Shown one piece after another: positions 28,601 through 39,213 of a stretch of 64,000 nt of DNA (positions are counted from its first letter, which is position 1; each line of letters begins with the position of its first letter). Under the pieces are notes generated by a model, which saw only the letters and a program-made list of their open reading frames with translations, was not told where the DNA came from and did no database searches. The DNA is taken from the NCBI RefSeq assembly GCF_019925205.1, contig NC_083567.1, forward strand, positions 20,088,001-20,152,000, written 5' to 3'. The position numbers and the translations under genes were made by a program. Source of the DNA: Metopolophium dirhodum. Lineage: Eukaryota; Arthropoda; Insecta; Hemiptera; Aphididae.

Positions 28601-30982
28601 TTTAATGATTTATTTTGACGTAAATTCTGGATCTACAGTGGGATCCCCGCAGTACTGCAATATCCCCCATCCTATCTAAAAAGTCTACTATGACATATGC
28701 TATAGATAAATTAGGTGATTGGCGCCACTGCAGGTACTGAAAACACTCTTTTTGTACCCGAAAACACGTCCAACAAGCATATTTGGTGCTTGTGAGACGT
28801 TGTTTGGAACTTGTTGGACATTACCTACCGAGTTATATACCTGCAAAGGCGCCAAACATTTCTAAAAACGCCTAACAAGTAGCAAGTGTCTTGGAGTTCT
28901 TTGACATCGTTTTCCGTAACTTCGAGCTTTTAGTCTGTAATACGTGATTTTGGCACCAAAAATGCATAACTTGGATAGTAAAGTCCAATAAGTTATAAAA
29001 ACTTTATAACAACGTCTAACAAGCGCCAAGAATATGATTGTTGGTCGTGTTTGTTGCAAGTGTGCTAACAGTGTGGCTCCAACTTCACGTACGCGAAAAA
29101 TCAACTTTTGGAGTTATCGTAAATAAAGTTTCAACTACTCTATTGTAATATAGTTGTGTTAACGTAGATGGTTTAAAAAATTTCAGTCAAACCTTATGTT
29201 GCGGGTTCTCGCACATTTAGTCATTGCCCTTATTTTTGGATACCTATACCGTGGTGTGGGCAACGATGCGTCGGTGGTGATCAGCAACATGGTGTTCGTG
29301 TATGGTACCAATTTGTTTTTGGTTTACACCGGTCAGATGGCCGTTATCGTGTCTTGTGAGTATATAATAATATTTAAGTATTGTGTATAATATCTGTAAT
29401 CTTCGTTCTTAATATTTATATAAACCTATGTTTTTGTCTGTCCAGTTCCATTAGAGTACAAGGTCTTGAAGCGGGAACACTTTAACAGTTGGTTCACACT
29501 TTTTCCGTACATGATATCCATATTGCTGGTTGAAATACCGTTTCAGGTGAGGTCACGAGACACAATAAAGTACAGCGAGTTATGCTTAATGGATTAAATC
29601 AATCGATTGAATCCATAAATCATATTTTGTTAATTACCCTTAACTTTCGCATAATATTATCATATTATATACAATACACATAAATAGTATTAAAACGGTT
29701 TATAATAAAAAAAAAAAATAACAATAAAGGAAAAAAATATCTATTGCGGCGATAGATTGCACTTAAGCGTCTCGTAATTTATTTTACACACTAGCCTAAT
29801 AATTGGTTTGGGTTTTTTTTTTTGATCCCAGTAAACGATTGGTTTATAACCCAGCTAGTGTTTAAACACTAGTATTCACATTAAGTGGAACACAATGTAT
29901 AGTTTTTTTTTATCCAAGAAGCGGATGCCTATAAATGGTAACAAACGCACGTTGTATAATTATTATAATATTAATTATTTTTGTGTTATCGTAGATACTG
30001 TGTTGCCTTGTCTACATTGTGCCGTCGTATATTATGACCAGCCAACCACTGGAATTGATGCGATTCAGTTACTTCACTATATTCCTGGTAGTAACTTCCC
30101 TGACGTCACAGAGTACCGGATTCTTGTGCGGTGCCACTATGCCAGTCAAAGTAAGTTTTGTTGTATTGCTTCTATTCACTATCTGTTAATAAATACTGGT
30201 CGTTCACCACTTTCCAATCGAAATACGTATTTATATACGAGTACTATATTGACTTCCTTGTTTGAACAAATTAAGTACCTATAAGATTAGGAAATATTAT
30301 TATAATTATTTATTATTGTTACTTGAGGGATACGTAATCCCAATATATTATTATAACGAAAATAGTCGTATCTTGGTGTAAATATAAATACTATCAAAAT
30401 GCTTTACAACGATACTGTTTCGTACTATACAAGCAGGTACCTACCTATTAATTTATTTTCAACTCTTAATCGATGTTATATAATATACATAACAGATACT
30501 TCATCAATGACTTATGATGGTCGTATTGATATTATAGGATTCATATCTCAATATAGATAAACAATAGTGTCTAACCTTAACGTATACCTAGCGTATACCT
30601 TATGGTCATACTCATAATGCTTAGTGAATTTTCGTTTCAGGTGTCTGTATTCGTCGGACCGGTGTTCGTGGTGCTCCTGTCCGTGTTCGGTTTCGCGATA
30701 CGATTTACGGACATACCCGCCATTTATGTGTGGCTTCACTATTTCAGTTTCGTACGAGGATCGTTCCAGAGTCTGGTGTACACGCTGTACGGTTTCGGCA
30801 GAGGCGTCTTACCGTGCTCCGACGAGATGTACTGTCACTACAAGAACCCGATGAAGTTTCTCACCGAAATGGAGTTCGCCCAGGTGAACATCTATCCCGA
30901 ATTTTTCTACATATGCTTCTTTTTCCTGTGCACTTACGTGCTGACCACAACGGTCATATGGTACAGGCTGAACAAGCGGTAG
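6324..30982 (+). CDS. ABCG half-transporter, copy A (ABCG1/ABCG4-like), 10 exons
   Basis: Exons read by eye with GT-AG borders: 6324-6474, 21195-21312, 25013-25348, 27125-27366, 27937-28071, 28157-28290, 29187-29355, 29446-29546, 29995-30150, 30641-30982. They join in frame to 1884 nt, 627 aa, a normal length for an ABCG half-transporter (nucleotide-binding domain first, then membrane domain). Visible: Walker A GPSGCGKST at residues 73-81, Q-loop YIQQDD at 116-121, signature LSGGQ at 174-178, Walker B ILFLDE at 194-199, H-loop His232. The membrane half starts near residue 377 with about six hydrophobic spans, the last at roughly 602-621. REH at 438-440 and loop cysteines 573 and 579 match the ABCG1/4 style. 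Such proteins dimerise and export lipids or sterols; the substrate here is unknown. The residue after DEPT is Thr202 where Ser is usual. The start ATG has purine -3 and G +4. Downstream copy B is its tandem paralogue. Confidence 0.92.
11280..11850 (+). repeat. Dispersed repeat family R1, copy 2
   Basis: Shares with copy 1 the block AGATTCACTTTCCTACCAGA (11721-11740), the following AAGTTGAAAATCTAAG, a stretch mentioning ACTGCTCAAAAAG, and the end motif near CTGCTCGAAATCTAAG. Lies in intron 1 of ABCG copy A. Class unknown. Confidence 0.5.
14680..14960. promoter_or_regulatory. GC-rich, CpG-rich island inside intron 1 of ABCG copy A
   Basis: GCCTACGCCGGCGCCGACGA and following CGCGTCTCGACGC-type sequence stand out from the AT-rich intron. 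An open frame on the minus strand (14695-14916) has no family resemblance and looks like a composition effect. The island might be an alternative promoter or first exon for copy A, or an unrelated regulatory element; no TATA box or donor site settles it. Confidence 0.25.
16628..16675 (+). repeat. (TAA)n microsatellite
   Basis: About 16 uninterrupted TAA units in intron 1 of ABCG copy A. Likely polymorphic in length. Confidence 0.95.
22323..22779. mobile_element. MITE with CAGAGTGTAACA ends and TA target duplication
   Basis: The left end CAGAGTGTAACAGGAAGA and right end TAACAAGAGACA (read inward as CAGAGTGTAACAAGAGAC) match over the first 12 nt and partly beyond. Both ends are flanked by TA (22321-22322, 22780-22781), as in Tc1/mariner-type insertions. 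It is 457 bp and non-coding. The block around AATAGCCGATTTGTAAATA recurs in both orientations at about 37480-37930. Confidence 0.7.
23387..23711 (-). mobile_element. tRNA-derived SINE, full length with target duplication
   Basis: On the minus strand the element starts with a tRNA-like head: A box TGGCCGAGCGG (23699-23689) and B box GGTTCGACTCC (23655-23645), both perfect RNA polymerase III promoter boxes at tRNA-like spacing. It ends in a long A run (T run 23387-23409 on plus). GTATACAAATTT flanks both sides (23375-23386 and 23712-23723), a 12-bp target duplication. The body holds two copies of a TTTTATATTGGGTAGG unit (23462-23505). The head resembles a class with the TGGCCGAGCGGT motif (Leu/Ser type); the source tRNA is not proven. 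Open frames across it are shadows. Confidence 0.9.
25349..27124 (+). other. Intron 3 of ABCG copy A
   Basis: GTGAGT to GCATAG, phase 2, between the Walker B codons and the D-loop GLDSQ. AT-rich. It holds a short AAGTCAC tandem (about 26030-26055) and no recognisable element. An open frame at 26395-26667 has no family resemblance. Confidence 0.7.
27367..27936 (+). other. Intron 4 of ABCG copy A
   Basis: GTAAGT to ATTAG, phase 1, splitting the Leu codon of ADFLIEVAIGEYG. AT-rich; nothing recognised. Confidence 0.75.
28291..29186 (+). other. Intron 6 of ABCG copy A with MITE and repeated-word block
   Basis: GTGAGT to TTTCAG, phase 0, between the linker and first membrane span. It contains a hAT-like MITE (28489-28730). 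At 28740-29110, a locally GC-richer stretch repeats TAACAAG/CAACAAG words with CGCCAA and GTTGG near them, of unknown nature. The open frame 28862-29104 on minus covers this block without family resemblance. Confidence 0.65.
28489..28730. mobile_element. hAT-like MITE, CAGTGGCGC ends
   Basis: Left end CAGTGGCGCTTAAGG and right end GGCGCCACTG form a 9-10 bp inverted repeat around a 242-bp non-coding body with a 13-nt C run (28534-28546). The 8-bp flanks agree at only four positions, so the insertion is old or the borders are off. Confidence 0.5.
29547..29994 (+). other. Intron 8 of ABCG copy A
   Basis: GTGAGG to ATCGTAG, phase 0; 448 bp against 74 bp in copy B. AT-rich; nothing recognised. 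Confidence 0.75.
30151..30640 (+). other. Intron 9 of ABCG copy A
   Basis: GTAAGT to TTTCAG, phase 0, 490 bp. AT-rich; no element seen, unlike intron 9 of copy B, which holds a long palindrome. Confidence 0.75.
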
Positions 30983-33900
30983 ATATCTATCTGACCAACG
31001 ATATAGGATCGATGAGCCTTATTGAGTCGCTGATAGTTATAATAATTATATACCTGCCTATGTGTATATTATTATTTAAAATCACGAGGCGATACGTTTT
31101 ATTTTGTACGTGTAATGTGTATATTGCGTGTACGATGATGATTAATATATTAATATTTTTTATATGTAATAATACATAATATTATGTTATAAACTACAGT
31201 TGTGTATATAATAATAAGAGGCTATATGCTATTGATATATGTAATTGTTATTGTAAAGTACAATATTATAACAAAGATAAATTATTGTGATAACTGATAA
31301 TAACTGATGAGGTTCATATTGTTTACCCGTGGTATGTTCGTTACAATGACGTTGCTTTATATACCAGGTATATGTAGAATAACACTCATCTCGTAATTAA
31401 GTTCCTAGAAAATTGTTTTATTTTGTTTTCTTATAAAAATGTTTTATTTAGGAACGTACTTATGGCATTTTTTTTTTGTTTGTCACAAATACGTTAAGTC
31501 TTTCAATACCGTTTGATATGCTATAACTATAATTGTAATGTTTTTTTACTCGCCGTCTATTTTTGTAATACACAATATTATTACGTTTTATATCAAAACG
31601 TTTGTTTAATGTTTCTACTCGTAATATCGAAATTCCGTCCGAGTAAAACGTAACTAGCCGATGGACTCGATAGTAATATTACTATATAATTGTTATAATA
31701 TGACTATTACTATATGCAGAAAATCAGGGCAGTGACATATACCCAAGCCTGAGCAAGTTAATGATAATTTTAAATTATTTAAGTTAAGTTGATAGAAAAC
31801 ATTTCAAAAAACTTAAAGTTTATGGTTATCCTATAATATTTGTTTTAACTCGGTTTAGTTCAAGGTTATACGGAAACTTACAAATTACAATTTACTTATT
31901 ATCTACTTGTTTTTATTTTTTATTTTTTACTTTAAATATATAAATATCCAATAGGTAATAATATGATTAAAATAATAAAAAGTAAATGTTTATATAATGT
32001 TCACCAATAATTATTTTATTTTATTTATTATTTTATTATTTATAATTTAACTAATCTATTATTTAATATAACTTGGATTTGATTAAAAGTAACTCGTTAT
32101 TTACTAAGTTTATATCAATAAAAATCAGTTGAGTTGAAAATTAAATTTAAAAAAGTTAAAATTAACTTAACATTAACTTTTTAGCTCGTTACTCGTTTAT
32201 GCCCAGGCTCATATCATCTACTTATATCTTTTCAACTTCACACAATGCTAAATGCTCACAAGTCATAACACAAAAAAAGGAATTTTGCATCAAACTTTAA
32301 AATTTGGATACAACATTTACACATAGCCACGACATTGGGTCGTGCCTACCCGTCGTAATTTATAAAACGTACACAAATACTCGTAGTGAGAGTGCATGTT
32401 TGGTAATTTTGTCGATACCTAACGTAACTTTTATCATATTAAAAAAAAAAAAAACAATAATCACTCACTATACAAACGATATTTGAGTAGGTACCTAACT
32501 ATACACTAATGCTCTCCGAGATGGTATGACAATACCAGCTGTCATGACGATTTTAACATCATATTATTATTATAACAATATTACAACGCATGTCGATAGT
32601 TCTCGCCTTATAGAGACCACGCCCAGACGTAAAGAGGTTTGTAGTGGGTCACGTGTATAATTTAGTAGGTGTGCGTCTTATAATTATTTCGCAAAACGAC
32701 ACTCAACGACGAAAACCTTCGGTTTTGACAGTTTTCGAAACGTCCGGGTCACGTGTACCATATTATGATTGACGGGCTGCGATTTTATTTTCAAGTTATT
32801 ATTTGTATAACGAAACGAGACGGGCGACGGTATTCTATTTTTTTTTTTTATAATCGGGTACAATACAGTGAACATCCATCCTTAATCCTTGTATAGTAGT
32901 AGTGTTGCAGAGTCTCGGTTATCAGACACATGGGGTTCATATAGGATTACATGCAATTTATTTTATTGAAATGTCAGATCATTCGTGTGATAAAAAATAC
33001 AAATCAATCTAAAATTAAATTTAAAAAAATTGTATTAATACCTATTTAGTTTTATGTATAGGTATACTTAAAGCGAATGAACATTTTTAAAAGTATAATT
33101 ATTATGACGTTTATTGTATGAAACAAAATATATACGGCGTAGAAAGTACGCCCTTATAATATTAAAAACTATATAAAATAATTGAAAAATAACTACGCAA
33201 CCTCATAGTCATAAACATACTAATTCATTCATATAAGTCACAAACTCAAAAGCTTAACTCATAAAATCTTAATACATTTTAAAACTAAAATAAAAAAACG
33301 TTAGATGTTCTATACTTATTGTTTAGTATTAATTGTTATTTAATATTTATTGATTAAAAATATTGAAATATTATATTTATAAAACTATTGTAGTGTTATT
33401 AGTATTATTATTAATATGACTATAATAAATTCGAGTATAATGAGTTTAATTGCAAACAAAGTGCGCATGTACAAATACTCGAAACTATAATAGGAACTTT
33501 TGTACGAATTAAAAACATCAACTCCATCATTCAGCTCCAAAAACCTCAACGAATAATAGAGACCCAATTAGTAGGAGATAGATCAATCATTAATTATCAA
33601 TGTTAATCATCGATAGGTATTAATAATCTATATCAAGATCAAGGTGTGTATAAAAAAATATATTTTTGATAATTCCAATAAAATATTTCAAGAAGAGTGA
33701 AATTCTCAATCTTCAAATATCTTAAATGACATATTTAAAATTCAGAAATCTATACCAATAGGTAATATCATAGACTACTGTCGAATTATTACATTTTAGT
33801 GTTATATTTTTCTTTAGAAAATAATACAGTTATCTTTTCTTTTTATACCTATAAACGTATTAAAATGTTTATTTATAATATCTAAAAAAACTTAACTGAC

Positions 33901-34344
33901 CATGTTTCTTTTAGTTTTATTTCATATTTATAATGCCTCGCATGGCAAATTAACATAATATTATTATCATGAAATGTCAGTAATAATTTTTTACGGAGTA
34001 TAGTGTAGGCAATTAAAATGATCACTTTAGATGGTCGTATAATAACATCTTGTAGTAGTTCCACTAGTTCGTATGATATGGTATACCTGCTAGTTTTTAG
34101 TGGTGTCTGTGATACGCCCAAGAATTATATTATGTACTCTGCACTAAGCAGTAGTCCATATATTTATGTGTTATTATTATTTTAAATCTTAAAAAAAGGT
34201 TAAGTAGGAAAACCGGTAAACTGAGGTCCAAAACTGAAACCTTAAATGTTTGAACTTCACAGGCGTCAGCGAACTGTTAAGCCACACTCACCTGTTATAG
34301 TCTATATTCCATAAATATTATTATTTATTTTTTGTTAAAATAAT
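30983..34344. other. Intergenic region after ABCG copy A
   Basis: 3' UTR sequence of copy A probably occupies the first few hundred bases, but no canonical AATAAA is seen. A decayed hAT-type MITE lies at 31744-32211. The rest is AT-rich with no recognisable gene. Short open frames at 32304-32486, 32684-32875, 33385-33567 and 33882-34121 have no coding character. Confidence 0.6.
31744..32211. mobile_element. Decayed hAT-type MITE related to 4153-4719
   Basis: Left end CAAGCCTGAGCAAGTTAATG and right end TTATGCCCAGGCT match the ends of the 4153-4719 element in order and orientation, and the interior has the same AAGTTAA/TTAACTT style. The last two bases and the 8-bp duplication are no longer clear. 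Confidence 0.6.
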
Positions 34345-36061
34345 ATGGGGGTCGCCAACTTATTATTTAGGGTCGTAATCGAATGATTTAAATCAATGCG
34401 AAAATTAAAAGCTCAAATAATAAAAAAATAAAATCAATAAAATATTATTATATTACATACCTATTGCGAGTATAGATTATTTATATTAAAATGGAAAACA
34501 CACTATTATCATTTTTAAAGCGATATTACTCTATGACGTCTATTAAAGAATCTATAATAAACGTCGAATATAGATCATCAAGTATCAACCTAAGATAAGG
34601 CCACCGCCGCGGCCGCAGTGCACACTGCACATATTATATTATTATATATTTATGTCACAGTTCATCGTTAACATTGCCGTGCCGTGCGCCGTTGTAAAAT
34701 ATAGGTTAATAAGTTGCATTTTTATATTGTTTTTCACATTTTTATACACTTAATCTTTATTTGACTTTATTTATTGTTATAAAATATTTCTAATATGAGT
34801 AAACAGTCGCAAATGACGAACTTTTTCAAACAACCGCACAATACATCGACTTCTGATAATCAAAACTCAAATATTACAAAAAAACATAATTTGGATACTA
34901 CTCAAAATGTTGATGAACCACCACTCAAAAAGGTAAAAATATTAAAATATAAAGATAGTTACATTGAATATAGCTTTACATACTTAAACGAGAATCAGTG
35001 GTGTAGTGGGGCGTATACGCGGGTATACGGCGTATAACGACTTCTCCAGTTTTTGGTTGATGCGTATACTTATAATATAATTTGTGATACGCAGGTATAC
35101 GGGTATACTGTATAGCTATAAATCAATAATATAAATATTATTAACGAATAATCAATAACACCAAACATATTTCCTTGTTATCATGTTCATTAGGAACTGT
35201 TATTATTTTTACATTTTACACATCTATTTTTAACTTCATTGCATGGATTTCTATTTATTATATATATATATTATACGTCTAAATTATAAGCTTATCGATA
35301 ACGATAGCCGACGCTGAGATTCACGATCACATGCATTACTGAAAATAATTTTGTCAAAAAATATCATTTTATGTACCTACACTGTGTCACACAATAATTA
35401 CATAAATATAACAATTGATCTACAAAAAATGATGTTTTCATTTATTTTTAATCATTCAAAGTTGTGATACCTAATTTATATACTACCGAGTATACATTTA
35501 AGGCTATAAATATTAATAAATATTTAGGTTTTTTGACTTAAAAAGAAGTGGGGATAGGGGGGTTAAGAAATTAACATAGGTAATCATAAACAATTTAAAT
35601 GTATAATCATATATTTTAGGAGTAGGATTGTAAACTATAGAGACTCAATTGCGGTAAGGTAGTAGTTAAGTGTATGTAATTATAAATATATCATTAGTAA
35701 TAGCGTAGTATATATAGTGGTTGGGGGAGGGAGAAGCCCCCACGTTTACATATCAAGTAGGTACATTAAAACGTATACTCAGTAAAAAAATTACGACTAC
35801 ATCACTGACGAGAATGGAAAGGATGTTCCTCAATATGTTATTTGTGGTATGACATTAGCAAATGCATCACTAAAACCAAATAAGCTCATTAGGCACATGG
35901 AAACTAGTCATGCTCAGTATAAAAATAATACAAGGGACTTTTTTTTAACTGACATGGTACGCAATTCGTGTGCACCGAAATTGATTTTCCTAAGTTTGGG
36001 GAGGTGTACACATTTTTTGATTTGGATTATAAATCGTTACAAATTAAATAACAATCGGTAG
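34345..36061 (+). pseudogene. BED-zinc-finger / hAT transposase relic, interrupted by a hAT element
   Basis: ATG at 34795 opens a frame with a lysine-rich basic stretch (PPLKKVK) and KYKDSYIEY..FTYLNEN. It continues in frame after the inserted element (34996-35807) as GKDVPQYVICGMTLANASLK and IRHMETSHAQY. This is the N-terminal BED zinc finger seen in ZBED/FAM200-type proteins descended from hAT transposases. The first zinc cysteine (normally C-x2-C) reads Tyr, the second Cys and both His remain. After RDFF the sequence no longer resembles the family and stops at 36061, so the catalytic part is missing. GGGGGTCGCCAACTT near 34346 looks like a hAT left end; no partner right end was found. A dead transposon copy is likelier than a host gene. 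Confidence 0.7.
34996..35807. mobile_element. hAT-type element inserted in the BED-finger relic
   Basis: 812 bp with ends CAGTGGTGTAGT and ACTACATCACTG (12-bp inverted repeat, one mismatch), flanked by a perfect 8-bp target duplication ACGAGAAT (34988-34995, 35808-35815). Removing the element plus one duplication restores the BED-finger reading frame exactly. GTATAC words repeat near the left end (35018-35110) as possible subterminal transposase sites. No transposase is coded, so it is non-autonomous. Confidence 0.92.
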
Positions 36062-36183
36062 GATATTTGTTGACTTATATATACACTTTGGTGGTAGGTA
36101 TGGGGATTTGTTGTCACGCCTACACCGAAAGTTTAGTTTTCGATGACGGCTGAAGCGTTGGAAAGTGACCTTTTTCCGTTCAA

Positions 36184-36282
36184 TGGGCGGTAAAGTGGGA
36201 ATCCCCACAATGCCGGGCGTTTAAGAGAAAATCCCAATAAGTGCCGGGCGGTAAAGCGGAAAACCCTAAAAATGCTGGGCAC
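36184..36282 (+). repeat. Minisatellite of about 31-bp units
   Basis: Three degenerate units each built as TGCCGGGCGGTAAAGYGG then AAACCC-like sequence, plus the start of a fourth (TGCTGGGCAC). GC-rich against its surroundings, so probably part of a transposon end; class not recognised. Confidence 0.6.
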
Positions 36283-36284
36283 GT

Positions 36285-36944
36285 GTATCCTCTGCACAAT
36301 CAAACACTGAAATCATTACCACGGTACTTACAAAACAACTTTTGGTTACATCTTATATTCATAACCTCTATGCATGACGCTTAAAATAAATAAAACCAAA
36401 TCGTTTCTTTCATGAAATATTGTTTTCGTAGAATATAGTCTGGTTGTTGCATAGATCCTATATAGCCTGCATTACCTTTGCCAAGATGGCGTGATTGATG
36501 AGCGCAGAGGCGTGACAAAAATAGTATATGTGGCTCGTGCCGCAAAGGTCGCCCGCGACTTCCCGTACTTGCCACACAACTTTAATAATATCGAATAAAC
36601 TTAAAACAAAATGTAGGAAATGTTTGGGGGGGGGGCTAAGCCCCTAAAGCCCCCCCCCTATTTTCGCGTATGCACAAAATATGCTATTGTGGCTCTGGCA
36701 ATTAGGTGGGCCCTGGTAGTTTGCAGTTACTGTCAAATGTTAACAGGTGTACGGTAATTACCGTATTTGTAGGATGATAGGTATTATTGTTATCATTATT
36801 GGTATGCAATGTGTGAAAATTCGATTTGATGCACGCCGTTACCTGATCTGCAAGATTAACCAATGGTAACCAATATAGGAAAAAAATACTTATTTCTACA
36901 ATAATCTGCAACCAATGGCAACCATTTATAAACAACTAAAAAGT
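36285..36944. other. Intergenic stretch with unassigned repeat-like sequence
   Basis: Includes a G-run/C-run hairpin GGGGCTAAGCCCC near 36633 and a GC-richer block at 36470-36580 with an unrecognised minus-strand open frame. Probably transposon-derived; nothing firmer can be said. Confidence 0.4.
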
Positions 36945-37142
36945 TTCAATTTCCACCGTGAATTTCAAATTCATTGTTTGAGCACCTAAAATTTAACCTT
37001 TTTTCAAGACAAAAGGTAGCCTGTGTCCTTCTCAAAAATCTTATCTATCTCTATAGGAAATTTGATTAAAATCGGTTCAGTGGTTTAGTCGCGAAAGCTT
37101 AACAGACAGACAGACTTTCGCATTTATAATATTAGTATGGAT
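36945..37142 (+). mobile_element. RTE-like non-LTR retrotransposon 3' tail, copy 1
   Basis: The order GTAGCCTGTGTCCTTCTC, a TATCTCTATAGGAAATTTG block, AAAATCGGTTCAGTGGTTTA, CAGACAGACAGACTTTCGC, then ATAATATTAGTATGGAT is the 3' end widely seen on arthropod RTE-type elements (from memory). Only the tail is present, consistent with 5' truncation on integration. Confidence 0.6.
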
Positions 37143-37479
37143 TTAAAACGCGTATTGCGTATTACTTATAGTCTTCTTTGTTATTAATCCTTTAGATTAG
37201 TTTGTTGCAGCTATCCTTGCTTCTCTATTGTAACTCAATTTTTTCAGGTCCTTATAGTTTCTTTTATTCGTATCCTTCATTATTTGTATTCATCATGTAT
37301 TCTGTCCTCGGATTTCCTCTTCCAATGTGTCCTTCTACATCTCCTTCAATTATTGTCTTTAGTAGGCTTTCATGTCCTATAATTTTATTTCTTCTGGATT
37401 GAATGCTTTTCCATAACCGTCCATCACTTCTTCATTCATCAGTCCAAGGTATCTTATAAGTATAGTATAACATTTTAAT

Positions 37480-37930
37480 TATCTGTTTTAAAAATTCAAA
37501 ATAGCTTATTTGTAAATACGGTTTTTAGAAAAATGTTGATTGTTAAAACATATATTTAAGTAATGTAGTTAATTTATAAAATTGTTTGAAATTTCATTAT
37601 TCATTTTAAGTTAAGTTGATTCAGTGGTATAAAACGTTTTTAGTTCAAAAAGAATAAATATTTTATGAACAATTTTAAATATGCTTAGGTACTTAATAAA
37701 ATCTAAATAATTTTTTTAAAAGTTATTATTTTAAAATTAATGAGTCTTAGATACTTCAAAAAAATTTAATATTTTGAAAAATCATAAAAATGATCTAAAA
37801 TCTAGATTTACAAAATGGCTATTTTTAAATTTTCCAAAAAAATTTGAATCGGATTTCAAATTATTTATTTTCTGTATTAAAACATAAATATAAAAATGTG
37901 TTGTTGAACCATTTGTAACGCTACGTATTT
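37480..37930. repeat. Palindromic relative of the 22323-22779 MITE
   Basis: AATAGCTTATTTGTAAATA (37501 on) and, inverted, TTTACAAAATGGCTATTTTT (37808 on) both match the AATAGCCGATTTGTAAATA block of the 22323-22779 element; adjoining bases also align on each side. Ends and target duplication are not visible. Confidence 0.4.
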
Positions 37931-38261
37931 TTATTAATAGTCGTATTGTTGAGTTAATTTTTTGAAAGCCAATACAGATACATTTCAGATTCAGAAAATA
38001 AAGTATTCTTGCAGTATTTAAATTATTATACTTCTATAGTTTTAATTCAATTTTAGAAGGATTCGTTGAACTGGTGATTGGTCGGGCAAGAGTTTAAAAT
38101 ATAAAAAATTGATCTTGTATGCTATGCAAATGAACAGTGCCGACAAACTAAAAGTGCAAGTAACGATGAGAAGAAAAGTGAATTTTCGAACTGTTTACTG
38201 ACGTACGTGAAGTCTTAATTTATTATTAGTAAATAGTAAATATAATATTTTATGAAACAAA

Positions 38262-38325
38262 TATATAAAAATATATATATTATATATACATATTTAAACA
38301 TATATATATATATATTATATATATT
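38262..38325 (+). repeat. AT-dinucleotide microsatellite
   Basis: Broken (TA)n runs. Prone to length change and to cruciform formation; no other content. Confidence 0.8.
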
Positions 38326-38826
38326 GCTAATAGCCAATTGGGTACTGTTATTTCCGTTAAATTGGCTAGTATTTAGGACTGCACACTTATTGTTATACTA
38401 TCTTATTCAATAATTTGCAAGTTTTGTTTCAATTTTTATGTTATGTGGACAACGTATTCAGTTATATCGATGTAGTTGGACCTGTGTGCAAAAAAAAACA
38501 GTATATTAATTAGTATTAATAATTTTTTACTACTTAAAAACCATATAGATAAATATAAATTATAATTATTATATAATACAAACAGTTTAAAAAATGTGAT
38601 AGTTGCTTCTAATTATAAATATGTAGTAAAAAAATCAAAAATGTTTAAATTAATTGAATATTTTGAGAAGATTGTACTTACAAATAATCGAAAAATATGT
38701 ATTGAACTTAGATAATTTTATCGGTTATATTTCTTATCTATTTTAATTAGAACTATCTGGAAACGGCAATGCGTTGCTATTGCTAGGTTTATGTGATTAT
38801 GCGAGCAGTGTATTATCAGGTAGGAA

Positions 38827-39118
38827 ATGTACCTGTGATTGATCGTGGACCCCACGTGGGGCGTACGTGTAAGTGTATAATTTAACTCTAAAGTATCAGA
38901 GTTATACAATCAATTAATACAAAATGCTAACCTAACCTAATATTGTACTAAAATCTGATTAATAAAAAAAAACATGTACCTGTGATTGATCGTGGACCCC
39001 GCGTGGGGCGTATGTGTAAGTGAAAAATTTAACTCTAAAGTATCAAAGTTATACAATCAATTAATACAAATTGCTAACCTAACCTAATATTGTTCTAAAA
39101 TCCGATTAATAAAAAAAA
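38827..39118 (+). repeat. Tandem duplication of a 147-bp unit
   Basis: Two adjacent copies (38827-38973 and 38974-39118) are alike over their full length, from ATGTACCTGTGATTGATCGT to GATTAATAAAAAAA, with few substitutions. Each holds CCCCACGTGGGG (12-bp palindrome, E-box core) or its variant CCCCGCGTGGGG, and CTAACCTAACCTAA. Confidence 0.9.
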
Positions 39119-39213
39119 CGCTTGTCAATTCAGGGATCGGCATGTAAACTTCCTTGATTTTCAATTTTTAGAAATTTATTAACTGATATCAGTATATCAC
39201 ACCCAAGCGGTAT

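Noticed and set aside
30624..31179. Open frames of 76 and 149 residues over the last exon of copy A
   Set aside because: They are other frames of the real exon 30641-30982.
35849..36061. Separate small gene starting at 35849
   Set aside because: It is the in-frame continuation of the BED-finger relic after the inserted hAT element.
38930..39090. Interstitial telomere sequence (CCTAA words)
   Set aside because: Only two to three units per copy, too few to claim a telomeric origin.
38827..39118. CRISPR-like or satellite array
   Set aside because: Only two tandem 147-bp units without spacers; a eukaryotic tandem duplication.
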